Positions 50,205-62,265 of a DNA stretch of 64,000 bases are shown piece after piece. The DNA is taken from NCBI GenBank assembly GCA_029783825.1, contig JAREIK010017160.1, positions 1-64,000 of the forward strand. The letters run 5' to 3'. Below the pieces are notes generated by a model. The model saw nothing but the letters and a program-made list of their open reading frames with translations, had not been told where the DNA came from and made no database searches. The number at the start of each line of letters is the position of its first letter. The stretch's first letter is position 1. This stretch comes from Sapria himalayana. Its lineage: Eukaryota; Streptophyta; Magnoliopsida; Malpighiales; Rafflesiaceae. The translations under genes were made by a program, and so were the position numbers.

Positions 50205-50417
50205 TTAAAAATAAAAAATATGTTTGACTGTGTCATTGAGATGTTGAAAGGTGACAATACATTACAATGCACTTCTTTTTATTTTTTTTATTTCATTGAA
50301 CAGGATAAAATAAATGATCAAATATTTAGTGCTGACATTCTTACACTAGATGAAATAGCTGAAAGAAAGAAACATCTGATTGAAAAGGCTATGATGCTCC
50401 TACTCATTATTATTTGA
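50205..50417 (+). other. Coding-like fragment, two possible exons
   Basis: NMFDCVIEMLKG, a possible 65-bp intron (GGTGAC...TTGAACAG), then DKINDQIFSADILTLDEIAE and RKKHLIEKAMML. Composition is protein-like and the putative splice sites are acceptable, but I do not recognise the product. It ends at a stop next to an AAGGCG-family fragment (about 50,420-50,520). Confidence 0.35.
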
Positions 50418-51560
50418 GACACGAGACACACCGAGGCACAAAAACCTTTTAAAGCCTTAAGGAGCAAGGCATATATAAGGCATGTGCTTTTTTTGAGAAA
50501 CGCAATCTACATAAAAATATATAAAAATTATATATTTCACTAAGCAGTTATCTATAATTATTATCTAGTAATAAAATACAATAAACTAAATAATATCAAA
50601 CATAAAAATCATATAACAATAATATTTTCAATCATCATGATCATTCAAAATTATATAATAAAACAATTAGATTTCAATAATCCAACAAATAAATATAATT
50701 AGCTTGTGTCAAATAATGGTAGGGAGAAAATATATTAATTTATGCGAGGTGGAGATTTTAAAAATATGTGTTGGAGAAATTTAATATTATATTTTAATGT
50801 TTGTGTGATTCACTTTTGTGTGGGATGTATTGCATTAAGTTTTTTTTTTTGTTAGGGGAGGGGGTATTGCATCGGGTTCACTTTTGAGCGGGGAGTATAT
50901 TCCTAGCATGTCAAAATATACACCTACTAACTCACCATTTAATCCAGATATAAATTTATATATAAATATTAGTTCATTAGTTGATTTTACTAGATATACG
51001 AGAATTATAAAAAAAATAAATTAGCTAATAGTGATCGGGTCATATATTACTAATAATGTTAGTATAATTAATTATTTTTTTATATTTTCCTATATATATT
51101 CACATGAATTTAGAGTTTAAGTTTTTTGTGTTGTAAAGAAAATTAAAAAAAAAAGATTATGCTTAGAGATCATTAGCATAGTCTAATAAAAATATATTTA
51201 GATTTTAGTTGAACTCATATGATTAAGAAAGAAGATCCATCACAAATTTTTGCATTTTTTTTTTACATGTAACCTCAAATTATGAAAGCAAAAAGCAGAC
51301 AGTTATTTCAAGATCTAATTAAGAAAAAAAAAATACATGACTATGACATTAATTACTTGTTAGCTACAATGGACTAGTCAATTCTTTGAGAAGATTTGTC
51401 TATTAGTGCAAAGACTAATGATATTTTAGTGTGATAGTCTGACAACTAAACACGTTGTTAACCCATTATTCCATGAGCAGACGAAATATATTAAGATTTA
51501 TTGACAATTTAAATATTTTTTTCCTACTCCAAGCTGGGTATATATGAAATAAATGCCCAA

Positions 51561-51659
51561 ATTGAAGAGAGATGTTTAGGTTTGGCATATCTTTTTAAAT
51601 TATTATTTATTTCATTTGTTTTTTTATTGTTTGAGAACTCAACTTGTGAGCTTCCACAA

Positions 51660-51701
<42 letters not shown>

Positions 51702-51806
51702 TTGTGTTGTATTTTGAATATTATTTTTTCAAATTAATAAAATTTTATGTTTTCTCATTTCTCTTTCTTTGCTACTCCTTCCCTAAATCCTAACCCTAAC
51801 CCTAAA
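51561..51806 (+). mobile_element. LTR-like fragment B (copia-type)
   Basis: A purine tract, GAAGAGAGA, precedes TGTTTAGG at 51,573, the usual PPT-LTR junction. There follow CTCAACTTGTGAGCTTCCAC, (TA)n (51,663-51,698), AATTAATAAAATTTTA and CCTAACCCTAACCCTAA. The last motif looks telomere-like but recurs at the same place in fragment A and, weakly, D, so it belongs to the repeat. Confidence 0.55.
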
Positions 51807-53327
51807 AAAAGTAGTATTAAACAATAACAATGATGAGATAAAATATAATCAAACTATCAAACAAGCTTCCCTCACTGTTCTTAATTAATCTAAAGTGATA
51901 TTTAAACAAATAATACAAATAAGTTTCAAACAACCAAATAAAATATTTTTCTATTATTTCAACTAAAGAGCATACCATTATTAAAGCAAAACTGGTCACC
52001 ATGAGATATTTTCGTATTACTTTCTCATATCATTTTTTGTCTAGACATCTTTTTAATTCGACAAACTTGCTGCATTTTGAATTTATAATCAACAATAAAC
52101 TTCCTCTTATCCCATTCTAGCCATATCAACAATAAAATCTAACAACATCAGTTTAAGCACAAGAAAATTTAATAGGAAGCTCATGAGAACTACTTGAAAA
52201 TTTAGAAAATCATTGAAATATGATAATTATACCTATGACATATCAATCAACAATGTAACGATAATATGGTAGCAAAAAAATTAGTTTTTGAAATTATATA
52301 AGGGAGTATAATAACAAATGTAATTAACAGATGGAGAAAAAAAAAGAATTTTTTTTAAAAATTATTGAAACAATCAGAATCAACTCATACTTCAGAGGAA
52401 CGTAAATAATTTTTAATCATGAGTCACAAAAGCAAAATAATCCAAAACAAAACAAGGATGCTCATTACACATGTCAAATCAACACCCAGGAGAGCATAAT
52501 TTGTAACATTCTATCATAGCTCCTGCTTGCCACTAAATTTTACCAAATAACACATTTGAGACTCAAATTTGGTCATAACACAAATCATTAGGAGTTAGGA
52601 CCACCAATTTGCTCTTGTAGTCATTTTGTGAATGAGTAAGGATATAACTCACTTGAGGCAAGGAAAAGAACATATGATTTCTTATATCAAGAAATACATT
52701 TTTGTCGGATACTCTATTACTCACAATGGGTATGGGCATTACCCACCAAATGACTATATGATCATTACATGTATGGACATGATATTCTTAATGAATTAAT
52801 CATTTTCAATGACTCGATCTAATAGAATTGACATTCAAACACCATGATAAAAGAATCATTTTTATGTTTAATTTTTACTAATCATGAAGTGGTAACCATT
52901 GCCCCTACCAATGCGACTATATCTGATACGACAAGCATAGCTAATTTTGAAAAGTAATGATACTTTTATTCTTGATATTAGCAAAAAAAGAAATCTTGTT
53001 TGTGTCCCATATGATGCGAGATATGAATCTTGCTAGAACGAAGAAGAATTTGAAAAATTATTTATCTCAACCTAAAAAAATATACCACATGGATACATCT
53101 TAAGCCTTCCCAAAGTCTACTGTCCTAACCGTTACTCTAGTTCAAAGTAATGACTTAAACCTTATAATTATTTTATAATAAGAACATAAAGTATGATCTA
53201 CACAACACTCATTACCACAAATATTCTTTTATTTTCATTTTAATACTGCATATTCTAATTTTTTGTCATCTTTTGATAGTTGCAAGATTTGATATAATTT
53301 TTAAGATATTTAATTTATTCAGGATGA
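51807..53327. other. AT-rich intron sequence
   Basis: Nothing recognised. Searched specifically for the missing ATG5 exon 2 without success. Confidence 0.4.
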
Positions 53328-53335
53328 AGGAAAAG

Positions 53336-53821
53336 TAGAGGTGTCAAACAAAACGTGTCGGGCCTCCCCAGCCCATTTTTTTCAAGCCCGACGGTGCTTT
53401 CATGTCGGGCCATGCACGACACGGTTACAGTTTCGCGTCGTGCCTGGCCCGACGCGGTTTTGTGGAGTTCAGCACGATACGGGCCCACAGCACGATAAGA
53501 CCTAAATTAAAAAAAAATTATGAATTCCACGTGCCCGAACCCCTAATTTAAAAAAAAATAGAGTTTCGACGCTCCCGTAGGCCGTAACCCTAATTTTAAA
53601 AAAAAATATTGATTTCAACATTGTACCGTACCAACGGGTCACGGTACCGTGCCGAGCCAGGCACGAAACGAGGCCCGGTTGGCCTCTGCACGGCATAGCA
53701 CAATCGTGCCATGGTCAGGCACGGCACAAGCACGGGCACAAAAAATTTCCGTGTCGGGTCAGCCCAGGCACAGCAAAATCGTGTCGTGCCTCATGCGGGG
53801 GTGGGCCAGTTGACACCTCTA
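53336..53821. mobile_element. GGCACGGCAC hAT-type MITE, 486 bp
   Basis: The ends are TAGAGGTGTCAAAC and GTTGACACCTCTA. Flanks AGGAAAAG and CAAAAAAG agree at 5 of 8 positions, a decayed target duplication. The interior has the same GC-rich words as 48,554-48,999. Confidence 0.8.
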
Positions 53822-55505
53822 CAAAAAAGTTGATCTCATCCAATTGTACTTGAGATCTCATTGCAAGATCCATGAAACAAATTAATTTGAATGAACAAAG
53901 CACAATCACATCCAATTGTACTTGAAAACTCATTCTGAAATATTTAGATAAGCATGCAATTGAATGCAAATGGGTTACATGGTAAACACTTTACATAAAG
54001 AAAAAATTGATCAGCTCAAAGTAAAGTTGATAACCATGAAATTTATATAAACTTATGATGTTAACTATTATATTATTTTTGGGGCCAAAATGACTACTAT
54101 GAGATTGCTATTTTTTATTGTTACTTCCCATATATGAATTATATATCAATTAGATATGAGAATAGATTCCTCAGGGATGATCTCAATGAAGAGGTATTTA
54201 TACAATAGTCACTACATCATGTTTTATTATTCATAAGAGCACAAGCATTATGTGTAGAATATGAAAAATTATTTATAGCATTGAAATAATCTCCTATGGA
54301 ATAGTTTGGCATGTTTTCTTTTCCACTAATCATATTCAACCTTAGATAATACAAGTCAAATTATGTATATTTTTACCTACATAGATCATGTCAATAGTTT
54401 ATTATATTAGTAGTGCAAGTTTATAATATTATGATTATAAAAAATCATCTATTAAATATAATTTAACTAAAACTATTCATATCAATTGTATTTTACTTAG
54501 ATATTTCCTACGTATTAAAATTAAATACTCAAAAAATATCATTTTTTTACTCAAATAATATATGTTTTAGATATATAGTCTAAATTTAATATGATTGAAT
54601 ATACACTAGTTGACTCACCACTTGATAACAACATAAACTTGTTCACAAGTATCGATTCCTCGAGTGATTCTACGAAATACAAAATTATAAAAAATAAAAC
54701 TATCTAATAGTGATCAATCTAGATACCATCTATGTTGTTAGTTGTTAGTATAATTATAATTAGTTAGTTCTTAAATTCTCATATTCATATAAATACAATT
54801 CTGATGATTCTAGTACATGTAAAAAAGATTTCAAGAAATAAAATTTCATTCAGAGATCTCAGATATAGCCAGGTAAAAATGATATCAAATATCAATTGGG
54901 CTCCAATAATTATAGAAAAAATGACCTATAATATGATTATTTTTTTTGAGACAATCTTATCTCCTAAAATAATATGAAACAACCTATTATTTCCAGACCC
55001 AACAAAGAGATAAAATATAACAATATAAAATTGGCAACTTATAAGCTTCAATGATTCAGTCACTTCTTGAAAGATCTATACTTAACAATTGAGAAAATAA
55101 AATATGTTAAAATTGATTATCACTTCATATGTGAGAAAATCTAGGATTATTCATTGTTAATAATATTTTAATAATATTTTAACGAAAATTCTCAGAGGAT
55201 CATAAATTTATTTTTTTCTCTTTCTACTTAAATATTGTCGATACTAAGACGTCAACTTGAAGGAAAATATTGATATTATTTTTAGTTGGTGAGTTTTATT
55301 TTTTTTAGTATTATTATATTGTCTGAGAGAACTAGAGATGTAGGTTGTTCCAAATCATATATATATTTGTAATTGTATTTTTCATCTTTTAAACACCAAG
55401 CACAACCAAAAACATCATGAATTATGCATGAGCCATCCCATAGCATAGCTCGGGTGATCTTGGGGTAGGATTCCTGACTTGTGTGCTGCAAAACATGTAG
55501 CACAA
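53822..55505. other. Intron sequence, unassigned
   Basis: Contains a ~30-bp unit (CATCCAATTGTACTTGA) twice at about 53,834 and 53,909, and an LTR-like patch near 55,310-55,390 (CTGAGAGAACTAGAGATGTAGG...CCAAATCATATATAT). No gene recognised. Confidence 0.35.
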
Positions 55506-55514
55506 TACAACTTC

Positions 55515-55766
55515 CATGTCAACCTATGTGGACTGATTTCAGCCCGACTTACCAACCTAGGCTAGCTTAGAATGAACTAAGCTAGCTTAGAATGAACTAG
55601 GCTAGTTTGAAATGAACTCAAAATAGTATAGGTTCCTACCATGCCTAGTACAATAATATGTCGGGTTGGGCATAGCCCAACCGGCCTAGCATGACCCACT
55701 ATAACCCAGAAAATCAATGAGCCAACGGGCCTTGCTGGCCTGGCATTGCCCCTTGAACACCTCTAG
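55515..55766. mobile_element. GGCACGGCAC-family MITE, diverged
   Basis: Starts near CCATGTCAACC and ends CCCCTTGAACACCTCTA. Inside are CTAGGCTAGCTTAGAATGAAC repeats and GGGCCTTGCTGGCCTGGCA. A target duplication is not evident. Confidence 0.55.
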
Positions 55767-55769
55767 CTT

Positions 55770-56010
55770 GAAGGGTTCCTTAATGTAATGAAAGTTTGAT
55801 TTTTTTAGCTTATTATATTTATTTTTTTGTTTTAGTCAGAATGGAAGCATCCAACATATAAGCTGCTCCAACTTGAATATGTAGATCTTATTGTGATTTT
55901 TAAATTTTAGAATTAATGATAATCAAATCATTTTCCACCTCTCTCCTCTACACTCTTTTCTCATCTCTCTCTCTCTCCCTCTCCTTTTTCCCAAAACCCT
56001 AGAAGTGTTA
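55770..56010 (+). mobile_element. LTR-like fragment D
   Basis: CCAACATATAAGCTGCTCC, a long CTCTCTCC tract and AAAACCCTAGAAG, in the same order as LTR-like fragments A and B. It directly adjoins the MITE. Confidence 0.4.
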
Positions 56011-57275
56011 GGCTTGAATAGTGATTGATTAAATTAAAATTATGTATTTGTTGTATACGGTGTATTTTGATAATCTATTTATATGATCAAATATTTTTGT
56101 TTTAATATTTGCTTGTAAGTACATGGAAGAAAATATTAAGAAGTTAGAAATACAGCAGTAATATAATAATGGAGGTCAGTGAGCAGAAAAAATTTTTGGA
56201 GTAGAGTCTTACCTGTCTGATAATCCGACCCGCTCCGATTAATTAAACCAAACAATTTTTAATATAAAATATTTTGTATTTTATTTTTTTGGGTTATTGT
56301 TTTTACAATCTAGAACTGTTCAGCTTCTCTCTCTCTTTCTTTGCACTATTTATCGCGACTGCTTCTGTGTTGCACATACTGGAAGACTTCTGATTTTAGT
56401 TTAATATGTAACGCATAATCATTTTTTGGTAAATGTAGCTAGTCATGCTGAGCGACTAGAGAACCACGTTATTTCATACATTTCTATTATGGTTTCTGTT
56501 TTGTTTTTATTATCTAATACTTGAATTGTGGATTGGGTATATATCATTTATTATTTTTATTATTTTTTCTTCTTCTGTATCTTAAAATCACAACTGTTGA
56601 AGCGCAATTGCCCAACAGTATTGAATATTTCAACATATATGATATATTGTGGCTTTATGTATTTTTATATATTAATGATGTACTTAAACTTTATGTATTC
56701 CTTATTTATGTATGACGAGACCTGCGAGCTTGGGTTGCTTCAAAGTATTGATACTTAAGATTAACATATTTGTAGTTATCAGTTTATTGGACTCATCAAT
56801 GTATTTGCACTTATCATCAAAAAAATTATATTTGCATAAATATCATAACATGCAAAATAGTTATAGGGCTCTATCTGTCTACGCCAACTCCTAATTTTTA
56901 AATAGCTTTCAACAAGATTGTTTTGTGCTTCATTTTTGTTCAATAGTTATCGGCAAGATTTTTTTTGTTTGAACAATATGACAAAAAATTAAATACAATT
57001 GTTTACACATATAACTCAACCAAATTCCAAATACGCTAGGAAATAATATTGTTTTATTCCTAATACACAATAGTAATTATTTTCACTCTTCCCACTTTAC
57101 CTTTTATTTCACTTTTATTTCTCCATCAAGAGATTTTGAGCAACAATTAAGAAAAGAATAGAATGACAACGAGAATTGTGTAGCTTTTCAATCGTCGAGC
57201 GGAAAAGTAAAATAAACAAAAAAATAACAGTCCTCTAGTAAGTTCCTAAGCTTGGATGCAATAAAAGTCTGCGAC
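56011..57275. other. ATG5 intron 1 proximal part
   Basis: AT-rich. A minus-strand ATCAGACAG|GTAAGACT at about 56,216 looks like a splice donor, but no coding sequence precedes it. No gene recognised. Confidence 0.35.
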
Positions 57276-57281
57276 AATTAC

Positions 57282-57505
57282 CATTTTAAGGGCAAGCCGT
57301 TGTAGTCAAACCAGACAGCACCCTGTACAGGAGGCAGCGCCGATGACAAATAAAGTTTTATCGAGAGAAGAAGAAGAGGCAGGTATCCTATGCGAGGCGC
57401 TAGGATGTGGACTGGAGGAGGCGGTGGAAGGACCGTCACTTCAGACTCGTGGAGGTGAACTTGAAGAGGAATCGCACCTTCCCAGACGTACTTCATTGCC
57501 TCCAT
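57282..57505 (-). CDS. ATG5: ATG5 exon 1 (start codon and first ubiquitin-like region)
   Basis: Open from ATG at 57,505 for 74 codons plus TG. The split Trp codon is followed by the donor TG|GTAATT. The peptide starts MEAMKYVWEGAIPLQVHLH and continues through LAPRIGYLPLL to WFDYNGLPLKW, all hallmarks of the plant ATG5 N terminus. Exon length and phase agree with the plant gene. No disabling change is visible. The start is chosen because MEAMKYVWEG aligns with the known N terminus (family pattern M-x-x-x-VKYVWEGAIPLQ). The next exon should begin with YIPTGV, and I could not find it. Confidence 0.93.
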
Positions 57506-57599
57506 TTCTCGCAGCCCAACCTAACCTCAATTTTTTTCGTTCAGAGGACACTACCGTTAACATAAAACCGAGTGCTTAATTTATTAGGGTTCCCAGGCC

Positions 57600-57625
57600 G
57601 ACGGATTTTTATATAAAAAATTATA
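57600..57625 (-). promoter_or_regulatory. Candidate TATA box upstream of ATG5
   Basis: Read on the minus strand, a TATATAAAAA-like motif lies about 100 bp before the ATG5 start codon, separated from it by a GC-richer leader. Position and sequence fit a TATA box, but the region is AT-rich and such motifs are frequent. Confidence 0.25.
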
Positions 57626-57849
57626 TAACAAAAAATGATTAAATTACTATTTCTCAAAATAGTAAACTTGATATATTTAATGAACAATTTTTTAATTAGG
57701 ATAGATTAGGATATATATATATATATACTTGTCCAATAGGATACGAATAAAAAATAATTATCCTAAATAGTGAGCAAGATTATGATAATTAATTTTGAGT
57801 ATAATTTATTCGAAAATACCAAATATATCCTTCGACAATAAAGTATAAA

Positions 57850-58045
57850 AATTATCTTAGTTGCAAGCTGTGTTTTATTAATTTAAGGTCATTATCATCA
57901 TTATGATCATGATTGCCGTCGGAATACAGAGGTAGACCATCATTTAATAATAACACAGACCTTCTATCATGGAAGACAAGTGGCTTGGGATAGTTATTCA
58001 TTGAGCTCTCAATGGAGCCAGGTGATTTGGGAACTACGCGAGGCA
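57850..58045 (-). other. Possible terminal coding exon of an upstream gene
   Basis: The minus strand reads VPKSPGSIESSMNNYPKPLV, then FHDRRSVLLLNDGLPLYSDG, an acidic Asp/His stretch and KLIKHSLQLR, followed by a stop. The mix is protein-like and ends about 350 bp before the ATG5 start codon. I do not recognise it. Its upstream side runs into a MITE at about 58,050. It could be a neighbour's last exon or a gene fragment. Confidence 0.3.
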
Positions 58046-58049
58046 TTAC

Positions 58050-58300
58050 GCGATTCATGTGTTTGGCATGGCACAGCCCGATTAAAAGATGTGCCTGGGC
58101 CAAACTCGTGTCGGCATGTAGCACAGTTTGAGCCATGCCGAGCCAGATTACCCAGCATAGGAGGTGTGGCATGGCATGACCTAGACAAAAAACAAGCTAT
58201 TTGACCATGCCGGACTACCTATTTTAGGATTAAGTTGGCATGACATTACTCATGCAAAAAACTATGCAGTACCCCAGCACAGCCCACTTGGCACCATTAA
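58050..58300. repeat. GGCACGGCAC-family MITE fragment
   Basis: GGCATGGCACAGCCCG, GAGCCATGCCGAGCC, GTGGCATGGCATGACC and CAGCACAGCCC words. An isolated right-end motif, CCATTTAACACCTCTA, lies at about 59,188-59,203. Confidence 0.45.
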
Positions 58301-59224
58301 TTCTGCATGAATATTATCATTGTACTAGCTTCTCTAGTACTCTCATATTGTCGATACCTTCTAAGTTACCCTTCAATAATTAGAATGGGACTTACACAAA
58401 CATTATATATAACAAACATGGTTTTGTCAGCATAAAGGTCACTCGAAAGCTCTATATCACAAGTTAATAAACTATAATTAATTGTAACACCAACCTCAAA
58501 CATGGAAGCCTAGAAACCAGGCAGGGTCTACTGCTAATATATCACTTCATGGCCCACCACCATTTAATATTGTAGTAGTCACCAAATTAGGTTCCTCCAT
58601 TAATCCTCTTCTTCAAAAGTTTTTCTCCCAGCATTAACAAGTTGTGCCATTAAACCATCCTCTTCTTTAGTTTTTATTTATGACATTCTAGTATTTGGTC
58701 AAGTTTCATTATCTCCTTTAAAATATTTATCATCCTCATAGACTTTATGAAAGTTAAGTCTCGTGATATTTATGACAGTAATAGACATAAATTAGTAAAA
58801 TTTTCAGTCGTACCATTTATCATAATTTTTTTTATTCATTCTTATTTATTTGATTTTATTCAGTATGACCCCTAGGAGCATCCTCCTATTCACACAAAAG
58901 GATGATCTTAATATTATGTATCACTCATTGATGATCATACTCACTATTGATGGCATTGTTTAATAAAATATTATTTTGAATTCTTTGACAAACTATACAT
59001 TTATGTGTTATTGTAAAAAGTCAACACTCTACAATTATCATATGTTCGAAGTATGATATTGCCCATTTGTGATGAACATATCTCTAATAAATTTCTTGAG
59101 TTGCTTATCTCAAATGAAATAATTCATCAAACTCTACTTATAAATATTCCGTTACAGGAATGACATGATTGCCTTACTATGTCATGCCCATTTAACACCT
59201 CTAATTCTATCTATCACTTTGTTA
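58301..59224. other. Unassigned sequence
   Basis: No gene or repeat unit recognised apart from the MITE end noted near 59,195. Confidence 0.35.
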
Positions 59225-62200
59225 TAACATGACTAGATATTATCTTATTATTATTAATCATTTTTAGCGGGTTTTGCTAGCTTGTTTTCTCAAGTTTCTA
59301 GTACTTCGAAAACCCCTTCTCATATTCTTCCTCATTTTTCCTTGCATTTTATTCATAATGTTTGTTCTAATAATATTATAGGTACTAACACTCTAGCCTC
59401 CAGAACACCTAAAGCTTCCCCTTCAATATGGTCCCTCGAGCTTTTTACAAGACTGTGGATCCACCTATATGTTGATCCATGTGTTTATTAAGCTACGCTA
59501 CAAAGTTATCATATTTTGCTTTTCTTTTTATTCCTTATCTTTTATTTCTTTTTTAGCTTCAACTCATTCTTTCTCTAAGTATTCATCTATAAATAGATCA
59601 TTCTTGATCCACGCCGACTGTAAGTTATAAATGAAGAACTTTCTACTTTGTATAAGATAAATACTTAGGATTCAGTTTATCTACCTCCTAATAATAGTAT
59701 TGTAGTTGTCCCAAAGTATATAATATCAAGATTAATTCTGATAGATCTATCAATCAGTTCAAAGCTAGGTTAGTTATAAGAAGATATTCACAATAGTATG
59801 ATATGTATTATGAAGAGACTTTTCCTCTTGTTGCAAATTTGACTACTATTCAAACTCTTATTATTGTAGATTTTCTAGTTCAACATTAATGTTTTTTCTC
59901 AACTTGTTAAAAATATATTTTTGAATGGGGATCCCCAAGAAAAAGTTCACATGGAGCCTCCTCCTAATAGTTATCATGCTTCTTGCTATATGTATAAGCT
60001 AAGGAAAGTATTATATGGTCTCAAACAAGCACCTCGTGCTTGATTTGAGAAAATTCTCATTGTGATATACTATATTAGATTTGTTATTAGTAGTTATGAT
60101 CATACTCTTTTTTTTTCACTCTCCCCCCAATCACCCCTTACAAATCTCATGATAGATGCATATGATAAACTTCCATACTAATCAATCATCTTGGTAGTGA
60201 TTGTGACCATCTAGCTAAAATCACTTCAGCTATCCATCAATGGGCTGGGAAACTACTTTCAATTGCCGGTAGACTGGAACTCCTCCGCACAGTGGTCCAC
60301 GGAATTGATGGCTATTGGTTCTCGATTTTTTTACTTCCTACATATATTATCAAATCTATCGAAGGAGCTTGTAGAATATTTCTTTAGGGTGCCCAACCAT
60401 ATGGTAGATATAGACCTAAAGCCTCCTGGGAGAAAGTATGCCTTCCTACCCATCTTGGAGGCCTTGGGCTTTAAAATATATCTACATGGAATAGAGCCTT
60501 CTTTATAAAAACTCTGTGGAGGATTAACAACAAAGAAGACTCTCTTTGGGTTAAGTGGATACACCATATCTACTTAAAGGGTGCAAATATAAGGGAGGTG
60601 CGATGCTCAAGGGAGGATTCCCCATTCTGGAAGAGTTTGATTTCTGTTAGAGACACTATGATGCTTAAAGCCGGCTCCACTGAAGCTGCTAGATCCTAAT
60701 TAAGAATATGGGATGAAAAAGGCAGAATCGTATGTAATGCTTATCATTTTCTTGCTAATTCTCACTCCAAAACAAGGAAATCAAGGGCGAATCTCATATG
60801 GACAAAGAAGCGTATCCCCAAGCATGCGGTAAATCTTTGGATTGCCAAGCAGAGCAAATTCTGGACCAAAGACATAATGTTCACGTCCTCTAATGGCAGC
60901 TGCGAATTCTGTGGAATGGCTGAATCGTTCAAGCACCTCTTTTTTAATTGTGTGTTCTCAAAATTCATCCTTGAAGTATTACAATCATGGGCTACGATCG
61001 AAGGCGACATCCTTACCCTGCCAATGGGGTTCCGAATCCTAAAAAAGATGTATAAAGCCAACACATTAGAGATTAATCTTCGGAAAGCCACATTTGCTGC
61101 GGTTGTTTATCACATATGGAAAGAGAGGAACATGCGATATTATGAAGCAAAAGCCACGAATGCATATTCTTTAGTTAAGGAAATCAAAACTGAGATGTAT
61201 ATTATTTTTCACAAGGAGCACAAGTTGCTGCCTATGCCATAGATTGTAAAGATTTTTGATAGTGCAGTTTTTACTTATCAAAAAAAAAAAATGGTAGTGA
61301 TTGTGACCAAGCACATTTAATTTTAGAGTTCTCATGAGATATGGTGTATTAGTGATAGTTTAAATAGATATACTGATGTAAGCTGTATTCTCATTTCTTT
61401 ATACATAGATAATATGATTATAACTAGTGTTGATATTGATGATATCTCATTTTTGAAGACATGATCAATATATGTTCGAGATTTTTTTGAGTGAGCAGCA
61501 TTAGCTAGAATTATTGATAAAAAAACTATTGATACTCCCAATGATGTTAATGCAAATTATTCTTCTTCTAATTGTATCTTTGTTATTAGATAATGTTGTA
61601 CTATTGTTAAGAGTTTGGGTATGTCTTTCTATTACTCATCATGATAGTGTTTATGTTGTTCATGTTAGTTAGTTTATTGATTTCCCTACTATAGTTCAAT
61701 GGGCAATTGTTCTTCATATTTCGAGGTATCTCCAAGATACATTCATTCTGAGTCTTATACATTTAGTCATCACTACTCTATAGTTGATTGCATACTTTAA
61801 TGTTGATTGTGACAATTATCTAATTATCATAACTCATTTAATAAATTTTATATCTTCTTATGTATTTTTCTTATCTATTAGAAGAAAAAATAATAATTTC
61901 TCATTTTTATATTTTCAACAAAAAAAAATATCATGCTATGATATCTACTACCAAAAAAATTATGTGGTTATATTGGTTACTTGTAGATACGTAAGTAATT
62001 ACATCTCCATAGTCCTTTGTATTGCGATAGCAATAGTAACATTTAGATTGCTCACAACTCAGTCTTTCATGAACGAACCAAGGATTTTGAAATTGATTGC
62101 CACATACACATTATTATCTCAAGCATCGCTTTATGCTGTGTCTTCTTCTATGTAGCCTATAGATTTCTTTATCAAGACTCATTATGATTTTTGTTTTCAT

Positions 62201-62255
62201 TTTCTAGTTCACAAACTCTTAATTCTTATTGAAGTCACATTGTGACTAATGAATT
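59225..62255 (+). pseudogene. Ty1/copia pol remnant (RT and RNase H), interrupted by a LINE
   Basis: Reverse transcriptase motifs appear across frames: [34 protein letters not shown] (a TGA follows where Trp is expected), then after the LINE ILISLYIDNMIITSVDIDD, a decayed form of the catalytic LLLYVDDM. Further on, VQWAIVLHISRYLQDTFILS and QSFMNEPRILKLIA match the RNase H region (VHWxAVLRILRYLxG; VFHERTKHIEID). A purine tract, CAAGAGAGAA, at 62,256 is followed by TGTTAATA, the expected PPT and 3' LTR start. Stops and frameshifts are everywhere. Confidence 0.88.
60210..61291 (+). mobile_element. 5'-truncated L1-type LINE inserted in the copia pol
   Basis: An exact 18-bp duplication, TGGTAGTGATTGTGACCA, flanks it (60,192-60,209 and 61,292-61,309), and it ends in poly(A). 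It encodes the C-terminal part of plant LINE ORF2: WAGKLLSIAGRLELLRTVV, SWEKVCLPTHLGGLGF, then a zinc-knuckle-like CEFCGMAESFKHLFFNC and FAAVVYHIWKERNMRYYE. Only a few lesions are seen (a TAG after FL, a frameshift near 60,473, a TAA near 60,698), so it is younger than its host element. Confidence 0.93.
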
Positions 62256-62265
62256 CAAGAGAGAA

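Larger units (their letters stand above)
422..57505 (-). pseudogene. ATG5: ATG5 locus, giant-intron autophagy gene, probably pseudogenised
   Basis: Minus-strand exons in the correct order match plant ATG5. ATG5 is covalently joined to ATG12 and, with ATG16, promotes ATG8 lipidation on the growing autophagosome. I recognise the N-terminal segment (MEAMKYVWEGAIPLQ), the segment ending NSLKE that holds the ATG12-acceptor lysine, the NVMHMSQSDQ segment, the IPVRLYV segment and the C-terminal LEIPFSWVVNNLKNP. Intron sizes are about 9.9 kb (exon 1 to 3), 28.4 kb (3 to 4), 11.5 kb (4 to 6), 0.14 kb (6 to 7) and 6.1 kb (7 to 8). Disabling changes are two in-frame stops in exon 6, a lost acceptor AG and stops in exon 7, an undetected exon 2, and no stop at the usual end of exon 8. 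Retained introns exclude a processed copy. Plants usually carry one ATG5 gene, but whether another copy exists here cannot be seen. The gene identity is very secure; the pseudogene call is likely but inferred. Confidence 0.85.

Noticed and set aside
51786..51806. Interstitial telomere relic
   Set aside because: Only about three units, and the same sequence ends the related LTR-like fragments.
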